From contig NZ_JOMG01000004.1 of assembly GCF_000711225.1 (NCBI RefSeq), positions 1 to 64,000 of the forward strand: a stretch of 64,000 nt of DNA. Reading direction: 5' to 3'. Below are positions 34,727-42,737 of the stretch, in pieces. Source of the DNA: Pelobacter seleniigenes DSM 18267 (GTDB lineage: Bacteria; Desulfobacterota; Desulfuromonadia; Desulfuromonadales; Geopsychrobacteraceae). Below the pieces are notes generated by a model. It was not told the origin of the DNA, made no database searches, and worked only from the letters and a program-made list of their open reading frames with translations. How positions within the stretch are numbered: position 1 is the stretch's first letter; every line of letters starts with the position of its first letter. Made by a program: the position numbers and the translations under genes.

Positions 34727-36625
34727 TCAAGCCATTTGCAAGCCTGCAAACTTGGGATGTTCAAGGCGTGACGTTGCCTTCGTGCTAAGGGGAGAGTCAG
34801 GAAATTTTTCGATGCAGTCCCGATAATACATGCTGGCGGCATTGATATGATCCATGCTCTCTAGAATTCGGGCGCACTGAAAAAGAGCTCTCTCCAGCAT
34901 TGCCGGTGGTGTCAGTTTATTTTGACAGACAGATTCCAGGCACTGGGTCGCTGCCTCTAAATCGTCATTGCGATGATAAATATTTGCCAGGCGGAACATG
35001 GTGTCCGAATCAAGCCCTTTGTAATAGACCTTGTAATATTCATGGAAGACCATCATTGCTTCTTCCTGATTCTCCAGGATTAATTTTGGAATCACTTTGC
35101 GATAGAGATCATTCCCCTCTTCCGTTGCGGTAAACTTTGAGCGCAATCGCGCCAGCAGCAGGAGAGCCTCCGTATTTTCGGGATCTTTTGTCAGCAGCAA
35201 GCGCAGGGATTCTTCACCTTTTTCAAGGTCACCGGCACCGATTTGAGCATTGACTGCCTGACTGCCGAGTTCAATATGACGTTCCAGAATGGCCTCCTTG
35301 TTAATGCGGAACATCATCGCCAGCAGGGTTCCGCACAGGATGCCCCCGATATGAGCCCAATGCCCGACGTTTGAACTGCTCGATCCTTGAACCTGCTCGA
35401 TTCCGCCACTAAGGTCGGCTAGGAAAAAGAGGCCGATGATGACCAGGGAGTTCAGCCGTATTTTCAGACTGACCGGAAGAATCAGGGAAAAGATTCCCAG
35501 AATCGGTAACGGGAAGACCATGCTTTTAAAATAACAACGTACCGCAAAAATCCCCATGACCCCGGCAATGGCGCCAGAGGCGCCCAGGATGTGAGCAGGC
35601 GAGCCTGTCAATTGGCAGCTCAGCAGGTACAGTAGATTGCCGCAGATACCGCTGATCAGGTAAAAGGCAAATAAGCGCCACGGACCGATACGTCTTTCGA
35701 CCATGGTCCCGACTGCCCAGAGGAAGAGCATGTTGCCCCACAGATGGCCTTGCCCGGAATGGAGAAAGAGAGATGTGAAGAGGCTGAGCGGAACATTGAC
35801 CGGAGTCGGGGCATAGGGGAGAAAGATCAGGTTGTTACTGATCAACTCGGGGGAGACAGATAGCTCGAACAGATAGAAAATCAGTATGTTGGCAAGGATC
35901 AAGCCGTAGGTCACCAGCGGAATGTACTGTTGCTGCCGTTCCTCTTTGGCATACATGACCGGCATGAAAGTTATGTGCTCGCTCAGCAGTTGCGTGGCTG
36001 ATTGGCCTGTGACTGTGGCCTGCAGCCGGATGTAAAGCAAAAACACGACCGGGAATAACAGCATGAAGAGCGGTAGAAAATTGCTGAGCAGTTCTTGCAC
36101 GAGGATAATCAGGCTGATGACGGCAAACGCTTTAAGAATGAACAGTTGCTCGGGATGGACTTCAAAATAGGTTTTGGTGGTTTCCTCCGGCCTGGCTTGA
36201 TCAGGATCATCCATGGCTGCGCGACGCGCCTTAACTGCTTCGTAACGGGCAAAAATCACCCCGCATTGCTGACAGGTATCTTCGGTCTGGTTGGCGCTGA
36301 AACATTTCGGGCAAGTTCGGCCTGCGGGAGGGGCCACGTGGGTGGGTTCGGCCTGGGGAATGGTCTGAGTTTGTTGCCTTGCAGCAGGAGAGGTTTCCGC
36401 TATAACGTCACATAACAGGCCGAACTGATCAAAATAATTTTTATAGCGATTGGCTTTGACCTCATCCAGCCCTTTCTTCAGGATGACTTTTCTTCCGGAG
36501 AGGATTTTTTCAATCGCCGCGGGCTGGTATCGACATTTTTGCTCCAGGTTTATTCGTGCTTCCTTTTCGTCGGTGTCTAAGGCCAAGTTGCCGCTGAAGA
36601 CAACCTTGTAGGTTTTGTCGCTCAT
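34727..36625 (-). CDS. Rhomboid-family intramembrane serine protease with zinc ribbon and TPR region
   Basis: 632 residues. The N-terminal ~75 residues form a small domain of unknown type (VVFSGNLALDTDEKEARINL). Next is a zinc ribbon with C105, C108, C118 and C121 (CPKC...CQQC). Two TM helices (about 162-200) precede a six-helix rhomboid core from about 237 to 445 with HLWGN (H294, N298), catalytic S350 in GASGA and H425 in AHIGG. The C-terminal ~170 residues are TPR-like (AALLLLARLRSKFTATEEG type repeats). It cuts membrane proteins within the bilayer; the zinc ribbon and TPRs are likely substrate- or partner-binding additions. The ribosome-binding site is weak. Confidence 0.88.
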   Translation of the reverse strand: MSDKTYKVVFSGNLALDTDEKEARINLEQKCRYQPAAIEKILSGRKVILKKGLDEVKANRYKNYFDQFGLLCDVIAETSPAARQQTQTIPQAEPTHVAPPAGRTCPKCFSANQTEDTCQQCGVIFARYEAVKARRAAMDDPDQARPEETTKTYFEVHPEQLFILKAFAVISLIILVQELLSNFLPLFMLLFPVVFLLYIRLQATVTGQSATQLLSEHITFMPVMYAKEERQQQYIPLVTYGLILANILIFYLFELSVSPELISNNLIFLPYAPTPVNVPLSLFTSLFLHSGQGHLWGNMLFLWAVGTMVERRIGPWRLFAFYLISGICGNLLYLLSCQLTGSPAHILGASGAIAGVMGIFAVRCYFKSMVFPLPILGIFSLILPVSLKIRLNSLVIIGLFFLADLSGGIEQVQGSSSSNVGHWAHIGGILCGTLLAMMFRINKEAILERHIELGSQAVNAQIGAGDLEKGEESLRLLLTKDPENTEALLLLARLRSKFTATEEGNDLYRKVIPKLILENQEEAMMVFHEYYKVYYKGLDSDTMFRLANIYHRNDDLEAATQCLESVCQNKLTPPAMLERALFQCARILESMDHINAASMYYRDCIEKFPDSPLSTKATSRLEHPKFAGLQMA

Positions 36626-37034
36626 TTATTTACTCGTTGTGTTAGGGGTAACGACGTGCCTTATTCATGGTTCCCTGATCGTTTGGGGCAGGCTAGTGAA
36701 AGGAACCATCCACCGATTCAGGATCAAGAAAAATCCTGTTTTGTCGGCGACGAGTGTTTTTCAGATAGGGGGGGAAAGAAAATAAGATTTACTCGTGGTA
36801 AAACATAAAAAAAGCCGCAGGCAAATCCAATTTGCTCACGGCTTTTAATTTATTTTGATCGATCTTTGCAAGTCCCCACCTCCAAGAAACATCAACCTTG
36901 AAGCTAAACTAATAAAAATAATCGTACAATTCAAGAATTAAATTGGTCTATCCATACGTTCCCCTTTTGCCGGCAGAAGCGGAAGAGTGATGACAATCTG
37001 ACAGCGTCGTCCAGATTTTTAGCTCTCAATCATA
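36626..37034. other. Intergenic region upstream of the rhomboid gene
   Basis: About 400 bp with no coding sequence supported. It contains a strong two-part hairpin with flanking A and T runs (36806-36846) and an AT-rich tract (36900-36950). Confidence 0.5.
36806..36846 (-). terminator. Bidirectional intrinsic terminator-like hairpin
   Basis: Outer stem AAAAGCCG / CGGCTTTT (36810-36817, 36839-36846) and inner stem GCAAAT / ATTTGC with a 3-nt loop. The minus strand runs into eight T (36806-36813 as A on plus). The plus strand ends TTTTAATTTATTTT. It could end a minus-strand transcript from the SDR gene at 37417-38055, or belong to an unannotated small RNA. Confidence 0.65.
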
Positions 37035-37105
37035 TTGAGTCAGGGCTATTTCCTGATGACTTCGAACGCAGAATGCATGTTTTCGTCAGATTGCTCATGG
37101 CTGTC

Positions 37106-37120
37106 GGGGGGGGGGGGGGG
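37106..37120 (+). repeat. Homopolymer run of 15 G
   Basis: Fifteen consecutive G inside the NHL remnant. Runs of this length slip readily during replication, and are also prone to sequencing error. Confidence 0.9.
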
Positions 37121-37306
37121 ACAGGTTGGTTTTACCAGGAACACGCCGACTGACAGCGCTGGCGCTGGCGCAGAAGATGACAACCCTGCAGCAACAACTC
37201 TGTCGTTCTCTCATGGTATTTTTGTCGAAGGAAATCAGCTGATTGTGGCGGATTCAGGAAATTCTCTTAACCCTGTTTACGAAAGACAATCGTTCTAATT
37301 TTGCAT

Positions 37307-37345
37307 GATGTTCCGGACAAGCCGCAAGTTCTTGTCCGGAACATC
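37307..37345. repeat. Perfect 15-bp inverted repeat
   Basis: GATGTTCCGGACAAG (37307-37321) and CTTGTCCGGAACATC (37331-37345) with a 9-nt loop. It lies within the NHL remnant, about 70 bp beyond the stop of the minus-strand SDR gene. No T-run follows on either strand. Confidence 0.7.
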
Positions 37346-37416
37346 TGCTTTGATCTGCTCCCTCCTGAATGTATTGACGCTTCAGATCTCTTGGATGCTG
37401 GCCCGGCCCACTACGC

Positions 37417-38055
37417 TTAGCGTTCCAGAGCTTCTTCTATATTCATATTCCCCTGCCTCAGATTCACGATCAATCCTTTGGTGGAATTATTCGCCAGGCA
37501 ATACAGTGCCGCAGCAGCGACATCGGCACGAGGAATGATTCTTTCATCGGGAGTGGCCGGAAGATTGATACTCACCTTCCCGGTGCCCGGTTCATCCGTC
37601 AACCTGGCCGGGCGCAGGATGCTGTAGGGCAAAGCGCTGTTTTTGAGATACTCATCGGCGGCAAATTTGGCGACCAGGTAATGTTTGATGGCCGCAGGTC
37701 CTTTGTCGGGGTCGGCAGCGTTCATGCTGCTGATCATGACCACATGGTCAAGCCCTTTTTCTTTGGCGTAGTTGACGGTTTTGATCGCACCCCACAGGTC
37801 GACAAGCAGGGTCTTGTCGGCGCCGGTCGCTCCCCCTGAACCGGCGCTGAAGACCACCTTGTCGCAATCCTCAAAGGCAGTTGAAAAGTCACTTTCCAGA
37901 TCGCCAAGAACAGCTTCGACACCAAGTTCATTAAATGCCCGGATCTGTTCCGGGGTCCTGACCATGACCCGAAAAGGCAGGTCTTCTTTGACCAACAGTC
38001 GGGTCAGAAGCTGGCCGATTTTGCCGTTGGCGCCGAGGAGAAGGATTTTTTTCAT
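37417..38055 (-). CDS. NAD(P)-binding SDR-family protein (NmrA/YwnB-like)
   Basis: 212 residues with an atypical short-chain dehydrogenase fold: nucleotide-binding ILLLGANGKIGQLLTRLL, then VEAVLGDLESDF, VVMISSMNAADPDKGP, and YSILRPARLTDEPGTG. The classical YxxxK active site is not evident (HYLVAK offers Y and K). Such NAD(P)H-binding proteins reduce flavin- or quinone-like substrates or act as sensors; the substrate here is unknown. AAGGAG precedes the ATG. Confidence 0.85.
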   Translation of the reverse strand: MKKILLLGANGKIGQLLTRLLVKEDLPFRVMVRTPEQIRAFNELGVEAVLGDLESDFSTAFEDCDKVVFSAGSGGATGADKTLLVDLWGAIKTVNYAKEKGLDHVVMISSMNAADPDKGPAAIKHYLVAKFAADEYLKNSALPYSILRPARLTDEPGTGKVSINLPATPDERIIPRADVAAAALYCLANNSTKGLIVNLRQGNMNIEEALER

Positions 38056-38159
38056 GAATTGGCTCCTTGTTTAATCGATTGTCTTTAGGGGGTAAAAAAT
38101 AGGTTTGCCGGGCTTTGGGAAAGGATAGCATGGGAGAGTGTTTTGTGGAGCTGTCGATG

Positions 38160-38195
38160 GCCCAATCCCCCTTAATCCCCCTTTGCTAAAGGGGG
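38160..38195. repeat. REP-like CCCCCTTT / AAAGGGGG hairpin
   Basis: AATCCCCCTTAATCCCCCTTT followed by GCT and AAAGGGGG: an 8-bp perfect stem (38177-38184 and 38188-38195) preceded by a direct duplicate of the CCCCCTT arm. Sequences of this composition recur as dispersed palindromes in many bacterial genomes; only one copy is in this window. Confidence 0.5.
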
Positions 38196-38312
38196 AAATG
38201 AAACAGGCAGAAATTTCTTTATGATTGATGGGATGGGGGTGACGTGGCCTGTCAACCACCAAGCCAAACTCCCCCACGAAGAGACATAACGTCGTTGACT
38301 GCTCAAAACAGC

Positions 38313-38336
38313 AAAGCCCCTGCGAAAAGGGGCTTT
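38313..38336 (-). terminator. Terminator hairpin after the Hsp20 genes
   Basis: AAAGCCCC / GGGGCTTT with an 8-nt loop, about 50 bp past the stop of the minus-strand Hsp20 gene. The following T-run on the minus strand is short and interrupted (GCTGTTTTG). Confidence 0.65.
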
Positions 38337-38386
38337 GGAAAAATGGTCCTTCTCATTGCAGAGAAGGCTCTATGTTAATCCGTCCT

Positions 38387-38779
38387 TCAATGTCTGATCT
38401 CAATCTTCTTCGGTTTGGCGGCCTCAGCTTTGGGGATGATCAGCTTAAGGACACCGCTGTTCAGCTCAGCCGTGGTTTTGTCGGCATCGATACGGTCAGA
38501 CAGTTTGAATTGACGGTAGTAGTTGGCGGAAGAAAACTCCCGCAACAGGGCTTTGCCCTTGGTCTCGCCATGCACTTCTCCTTTGATGGTCAAAACTCCA
38601 TTCTCCAGGTTGATGTCGAGCCCGTTCTTGTCGACCCCGGGCATGTCAGCCAAAAGGGTCAGGTTTTCTTCGGTTTCAAATATGTCGACGGCGGGCACCA
38701 GCGTCCGTCCGGTCGAACGGGTTGCCTCACGCGGTTCAAGATTGTTGTTATGATATTTTGCCATTTCTTGCGCAGTCAT
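38387..38779 (-). CDS. Small heat-shock protein Hsp20 (alpha-crystallin family)
   Basis: 130 residues, an ATP-independent chaperone that holds unfolding proteins. The alpha-crystallin domain runs from VPAVDIFETEENLTLLADMPGV to LNSGVLKLIIPKAEAAKPKKIEI; the G-x-L motif (GVLKLIIP) is present, and a C-terminal IEI can serve as the I-x-I oligomerisation tail. GGAGG precedes the ATG. It is the downstream member of two tandem Hsp20 genes, next to a divergent dnaK. Confidence 0.93.
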   Translation of the reverse strand: MTAQEMAKYHNNNLEPREATRSTGRTLVPAVDIFETEENLTLLADMPGVDKNGLDINLENGVLTIKGEVHGETKGKALLREFSSANYYRQFKLSDRIDADKTTAELNSGVLKLIIPKAEAAKPKKIEIRH

Positions 38780-38846
38780 GGTTGTCCTCCTTACTCCTGG
38801 TTATTTATGACTCTGTCCGTTGGCCATTGCGGTGTTCGGGATATGG

Positions 38847-39290
38847 TTAATTGGCGCGGACAGAGATTTTTTTAGGTTTTGCCTGTTCCTGCTTGGGCAG
38901 CGTGATCAGCAGCAAGCCGTTGCGATATTCGGCATCAACCTTGCCGGAGTCGATATTGTCCGGCAGTTCGATACTGCGCATGAACTTGCCTGCGCCCCGT
39001 TCATGGCGATGCCAGGTGCCGTTCTCGATCTTATGCTCCTTGCGCTCACCGGACAGGGACAACGTGCCCTGCATGACATTGAGGTCAAGATCCTGCGGAT
39101 CGATTCCCGGAACCAGGGCTTCAACATAATAGTTGTTTTCGTCCTCACTCAGGTTGAAGCGCGGATAATCGCCTGTGCCGATTCCCGGCAGGAAGGACGG
39201 CTGAGTGAAGCCCATGCCGACGCCGCGAAACGCGTTATCAAGTTCCCTGCGAAGTTTATCCATTTCCTGAAACAGATCCCATTGTGCCAT
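38847..39290 (-). CDS. Small heat-shock protein Hsp20
   Basis: 147 residues from the ATG after GGAGG (an upstream in-frame extension is non-coding). A helical N-terminus (AQWDLFQEMDKLRRELDNAF) leads into the alpha-crystallin domain (PRFNLSEDENNYYVEALVPG ... YRNGLLLITLPKQEQAKPKKISVRA). The I-S-V tail gives the I-x-V oligomerisation motif. It differs enough from its neighbour to be a distinct paralogue, and the two may form mixed oligomers. It is probably co-transcribed with the other Hsp20 gene 67 bp downstream. Confidence 0.93.
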   Translation of the reverse strand: MAQWDLFQEMDKLRRELDNAFRGVGMGFTQPSFLPGIGTGDYPRFNLSEDENNYYVEALVPGIDPQDLDLNVMQGTLSLSGERKEHKIENGTWHRHERGAGKFMRSIELPDNIDSGKVDAEYRNGLLLITLPKQEQAKPKKISVRAN

Positions 39291-39488
39291 AGCGTCCTCC
39301 ATCTTTATCGTTCTCTTCGAATGTTCAATTTTCCGCCGGCTATTGTGCCGTGCTGCCATTCTCAATATCAAATCCTGTGCCAAGCCGCAGAGATTTTTGT
39401 ACTGCAAAAAAAATCATTTAATTCAGATGGTTATCTGCAGCAGTGCGGAACTGAAAATATTGGCTGACGGGTGGGTGTCGCAATGGAC

Positions 39489-39513
39489 TGTCGCAGCACT
39501 GTCGCCTGCGACA
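39489..39513 (+). promoter_or_regulatory. Inverted repeat upstream of dnaK, candidate operator
   Basis: TGTCGCAG / CTGCGACA with a 9-nt spacer that itself holds another TGTCGC. Further GTCGCA copies occur at 39477 and near 39525. A cluster of this sort upstream of a chaperone gene suggests a regulator-binding region. Confidence 0.4.
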
Positions 39514-39578
39514 ATCGTTGGAACGTCGCACCCCGGTCTCACCAGCTGGCAACCTGCCGGATTTGTTGACATCTCTTT

Positions 39579-39594
39579 TTGGCACGGCTTTTGA
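39579..39594 (+). promoter_or_regulatory. Possible sigma-54 (-24/-12) promoter of dnaK
   Basis: TTGGCACGGCTTTTGA matches the -24 element (TGGCACG) exactly and the -12 element as TTGA instead of TTGC, with the right 10-nt spacing between GG and GA. It lies 75 bp before the dnaK start. Confidence 0.35.
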
Positions 39595-39668
39595 GAAGAA
39601 TAAGCGTCAGAACGTCATTCAGTGTGACCGGCGTTTAACATATAGGAATAAGAATCGGAGGTTAACCA

Positions 39669-41594
39669 ATGGGAAAAATAATCGGAATTGATTTAGGAAC
39701 AACGAATTCATGTGTTGCCGTCCTTGAAGGCGGCAAACCGAAAGTCATAGAAAACAGTGAAGGGGCGCGCACTACGCCGTCTATTGTGGCTTATGCCCAC
39801 GGGCATGAAGTCCTGGTCGGCCAATCGGCCAAACGGCAGGCGATCACCAACCCCCGCAACACCCTGTTTGCCATCAAACGGCTGATTGGGAGGCGCTTTG
39901 ACGATAAGATGGTCGTCAAGGATAAAGACATGGTTCCCTATCTGATTGTGCGGGCGGATAATGGTGACGCCTGGGTGGAGGCTGGCAATAAGCGGGTCTC
40001 CCCGCAGGAGATCTCCGCCAAAATTCTGCAGAAAATGAAGAAAACAGCTGAGGATTATCTGGGTGAGCCGGTCAGCGAAGCGGTGATTACCGTGCCGGCC
40101 TATTTTGATGACTCGCAGCGGCAGGCAACCAAGGACGCCGGTAAGATCGCCGGGCTTGAGGTGAAGCGGATTATTAACGAGCCGACCGCCGCGGCGCTGG
40201 CTTACGGGCTTGATAAGAAAGGCGATCAGAATGTGGTGGTCTATGACCTCGGCGGTGGGACTTTCGATGTCTCGGTGATCGAAATTGCCGATGTTGACGG
40301 CGACCAGCAGTTCGAAGTGCTGGCGACCAATGGCGATACCTTTTTGGGCGGAGAAGATTTTGACAACCGGCTGATCGAGTTCATTATTGAGGAGTTCCGG
40401 AAAGAGCAGGGGATCGATCTGCATGGTGACCAGATGGCCTTGCAGCGTTTGAAAGAAGCGGCGGAAAAAGCCAAGATCGAACTGTCGTCCACGGAACAGA
40501 CCGATATCAATCTGCCGTTCATTACCGCGGATGCCAGCGGGCCTAAACATTTAAGCCTCAAGATGACCCGGGCGCGATTTGAGTCGCTGGTCGCGGACCT
40601 GGTTGAGCGGACCATCGAGCCCTGTCAGCAGGCCCTCCGGGACGCCGGTCTGAGCGCTGCCAAGATCGATAGCGTGATCCTGGTTGGCGGCCAGACCCGG
40701 ATGCCGCTGGTGCAGCAGAAGGTCAAGGAATTCTTCGGCAAAGAACCGCGCAAGGATGTCAATCCGGACGAGGCGGTCGCCATCGGCGCCGCGGTTCAGG
40801 GCGGTGTGCTCAGCGGCAGCGTCAATGATGTGCTGCTCCTTGATGTCACCCCGCTGTCCCTCGGCATCGAAACCCTGGGCGGGGTCATGACCAAATTGAT
40901 TGAGAAGAATACGACGATTCCGGCCAAGGCGAGCGAGGTTTTTTCCACCGCTGAAGATAATCAGTCTGCCGTGACCGTGCATGTCCTGCAGGGCGAGCGG
41001 GAACAGGCGGTACACAATAAACTGCTTGGGAAGTTCAACCTGGAAGGCATTCGGCCGGCTGCCCGCGGACTGCCGCAGATCGAGGTGACCTTTGACATCG
41101 ATGCCAACGGTATCCTCAATGTTTCAGCCCGGGACAAAGATACCGGTAAACAACAGTCGGTGGTGATTAAAGCTTCCAGTGGGCTGAGTGAGGCAGAGGT
41201 TGAGCGTATGGTTCGCGAAGCCGAAGAGCACGCCGCCGAGGACCGGCGTTTCCATGAGCTGGTGGCGGCCCGGAATCAAGCGGAAAGCCTGGTTTACACG
41301 GCCAGAAAGAGTGTTGAAGACGCTGGCCCGCAACTTGACTCGAACCTCAAGGGTGAGGTTGAAGCTGCGATCGACGGGGTTGAAGCTGTCCTTACTGGTA
41401 ACGACAAGGGGCGGATCGAGGCCGCAACCCAGACCCTTCATGCGGCGATGAGTCGATTGTCCGCCCAGGCCGCTCCTCAGGGGCAGCCCGCCGGTTCGGG
41501 TGTCGACCCTGCGGTTCACCAGGCCGGAGATGTGGTCGACGCGGAATTCGAAGAGGTCGATGACGCTCATGGCCAGAATAACAACGCAGCCTGA
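39669..41594 (+). CDS. dnaK: Chaperone protein DnaK (Hsp70)
   Basis: 641 residues, full length. ATPase domain: [17 protein letters not shown] at the start, [32 protein letters not shown] and [13 protein letters not shown]. Substrate domain: [20 protein letters not shown]. The C-terminal tail ends in acidic [11 protein letters not shown]. It folds and protects proteins in an ATP cycle with DnaJ and GrpE, neither of which is encoded here. The absence of grpE/dnaJ and the Hsp20 and M48 neighbours suggest this may be a second, stress-specific DnaK copy. Confidence 0.95.
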   Translation: MGKIIGIDLGTTNSCVAVLEGGKPKVIENSEGARTTPSIVAYAHGHEVLVGQSAKRQAITNPRNTLFAIKRLIGRRFDDKMVVKDKDMVPYLIVRADNGDAWVEAGNKRVSPQEISAKILQKMKKTAEDYLGEPVSEAVITVPAYFDDSQRQATKDAGKIAGLEVKRIINEPTAAALAYGLDKKGDQNVVVYDLGGGTFDVSVIEIADVDGDQQFEVLATNGDTFLGGEDFDNRLIEFIIEEFRKEQGIDLHGDQMALQRLKEAAEKAKIELSSTEQTDINLPFITADASGPKHLSLKMTRARFESLVADLVERTIEPCQQALRDAGLSAAKIDSVILVGGQTRMPLVQQKVKEFFGKEPRKDVNPDEAVAIGAAVQGGVLSGSVNDVLLLDVTPLSLGIETLGGVMTKLIEKNTTIPAKASEVFSTAEDNQSAVTVHVLQGEREQAVHNKLLGKFNLEGIRPAARGLPQIEVTFDIDANGILNVSARDKDTGKQQSVVIKASSGLSEAEVERMVREAEEHAAEDRRFHELVAARNQAESLVYTARKSVEDAGPQLDSNLKGEVEAAIDGVEAVLTGNDKGRIEAATQTLHAAMSRLSAQAAPQGQPAGSGVDPAVHQAGDVVDAEFEEVDDAHGQNNNAA

Positions 41595-41722
41595 ATGGCT
41601 GCCAAGTCAAGGGTGGGGCTCGGGTTACTCTACGGGCGGTGAAAGACAACTGCTGCTGACCGGAGCCGGGCTCTGCCCGAGTTCACGGCGGGAAACATAC
41701 CGTCGCAAGAAAAGGAGTTATC

Positions 41723-42706
41723 ATGTTGGCTAAGAATTCCAGCGGGAGTCGGACCTCCGGATTGTCGAGACACCAGGTCAACCGGATCCAGACCGCCTTG
41801 CTGTTACTGTTTTTGGCCGCCTATCCGGCATTGCTCGGTTGGATGGTTTGGGGTGGCAATGTCGTGGTTTGGCTGGCCCTGTTCGGGATCGGCTTTGCCC
41901 TGTTTTCACCGGTCAACTCGCCGCAGTTGGTGATGCGATTGGTCCGGGCAAAGCCGTTGGCCGTGGCGCAGGCGCCCCGCTTGCATGAGATGGTTGCCCT
42001 GTTGGCCCGGCGGGCCGGGCTGGCAGCTGTGCCCGCCCTTTATTATATCCCGTCAAACCAGGTCAATGCCTTTGCTGTCGGTCGTAATGGGGAGGCGGCG
42101 ATTGCCGTCTCTTCCGGCTTGACCCGGTTACTGGACCACGACGAGGTGGCCGGGGTCATGGCGCATGAGATCAGCCACTTGCGCAATGATGATATTCGGG
42201 TTATGAGCCTCGCAGCGCTGTCCGGACGGGTCACCGGAGCCTTTTCCCTGTTCGGGATGTTTTTGCTGCTGTTTAGTCTGCCCCTGATGCTGGTCTCTCA
42301 GGTTCATGTCAATTGGCTGGCGCTGGCGTTGTTGATTTTTGCTCCGCAGCTGAGTGCGTTGGCTCAATTGGGATTGTCACGGGTCCGCGAATACCGGGCC
42401 GATTTGTCAGCGGTAGAATTGACCGAAGATCCGCAGGCTCTCGCCTCGGCATTGTGGAAAATCGACCGTTCCGCTCGCCCGCTGTGGCGGAGGTTGTTGC
42501 CGAAGGGGACCATCCCTGATTGGTTGAGTACCCATCCGCCGATTGCCGAGCGGATTCGCCGTCTCCAGGAACTGGCTCCCGGGTCCCGTTTCCACCGACC
42601 GGCTGCGGAACCTACGCTACAACAGTGGCCGCAGTGGTGGTCATTTTTCACCGCGCCCGGTTGTCGCAGGGGCGGGCAACGGCGTTCAGGCTTTTGGCGG
42701 TGTTGA
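41723..42706 (+). CDS. htpX: HtpX-like M48 family membrane metalloprotease
   Basis: 327 residues. Two TM helices near the N-terminus (about 27-70) precede the zinc site HEISH (VMAHEISHLRNDD), followed by a third hydrophobic hairpin (about 175-215) and EYRADLSAVEL, which supplies the third ligand Glu. It is a membrane quality-control protease, facing the cytoplasm. AAGGAG lies before the ATG, 128 bp after dnaK, so it is probably part of the same stress unit. Assignment to HtpX rather than another M48B protease is by layout. Confidence 0.85.
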   Translation: MLAKNSSGSRTSGLSRHQVNRIQTALLLLFLAAYPALLGWMVWGGNVVVWLALFGIGFALFSPVNSPQLVMRLVRAKPLAVAQAPRLHEMVALLARRAGLAAVPALYYIPSNQVNAFAVGRNGEAAIAVSSGLTRLLDHDEVAGVMAHEISHLRNDDIRVMSLAALSGRVTGAFSLFGMFLLLFSLPLMLVSQVHVNWLALALLIFAPQLSALAQLGLSRVREYRADLSAVELTEDPQALASALWKIDRSARPLWRRLLPKGTIPDWLSTHPPIAERIRRLQELAPGSRFHRPAAEPTLQQWPQWWSFFTAPGCRRGGQRRSGFWRC

Positions 42707-42737
42707 TGCCCTGCGTCCCCGGTTGCGAAAAAATTGG

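Larger units (their letters stand above)
37035..37420 (+). pseudogene. NHL-repeat protein remnant with a 15-base G run
   Basis: Three consecutive frames give pieces of one NHL beta-propeller-like repeat: LSFSHGIFVEGNQLIVADSGN (frame 0), DNR (frame 1), then VLILHDVPDKPQVLV up to a TAG at 37418-37420 (frame 2). The NNRVL-type signature is split by the shifts. Upstream the frame crosses a run of 15 G at 37106-37120. No signal peptide or further repeats are present, so this is a decayed or badly sequenced fragment. Its stop abuts the convergent SDR gene stop. Confidence 0.5.
38056..38386. other. Intergenic region between Hsp20 and SDR genes
   Basis: 330 bp with no gene supported. It holds a CCCCCTTT / AAAGGGGG repeat (38160-38195) and the Hsp20 terminator hairpin (38313-38336), and the SDR promoter should lie near its left end. 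Confidence 0.6.
39291..39668. other. Divergent stress promoter region between hsp20 and dnaK
   Basis: 380 bp separating divergent chaperone genes. No CIRCE element (TTAGCACTC-N9-GAGTGCTAA) and no clear sigma-32 consensus was found. A TGTCGCAG dyad and a -24/-12-like element are described separately. Confidence 0.6.

Noticed and set aside
39291-39668. CIRCE element or sigma-32 promoter upstream of dnaK
   Set aside because: Searched for the expected inverted repeat and hexamers; none found.
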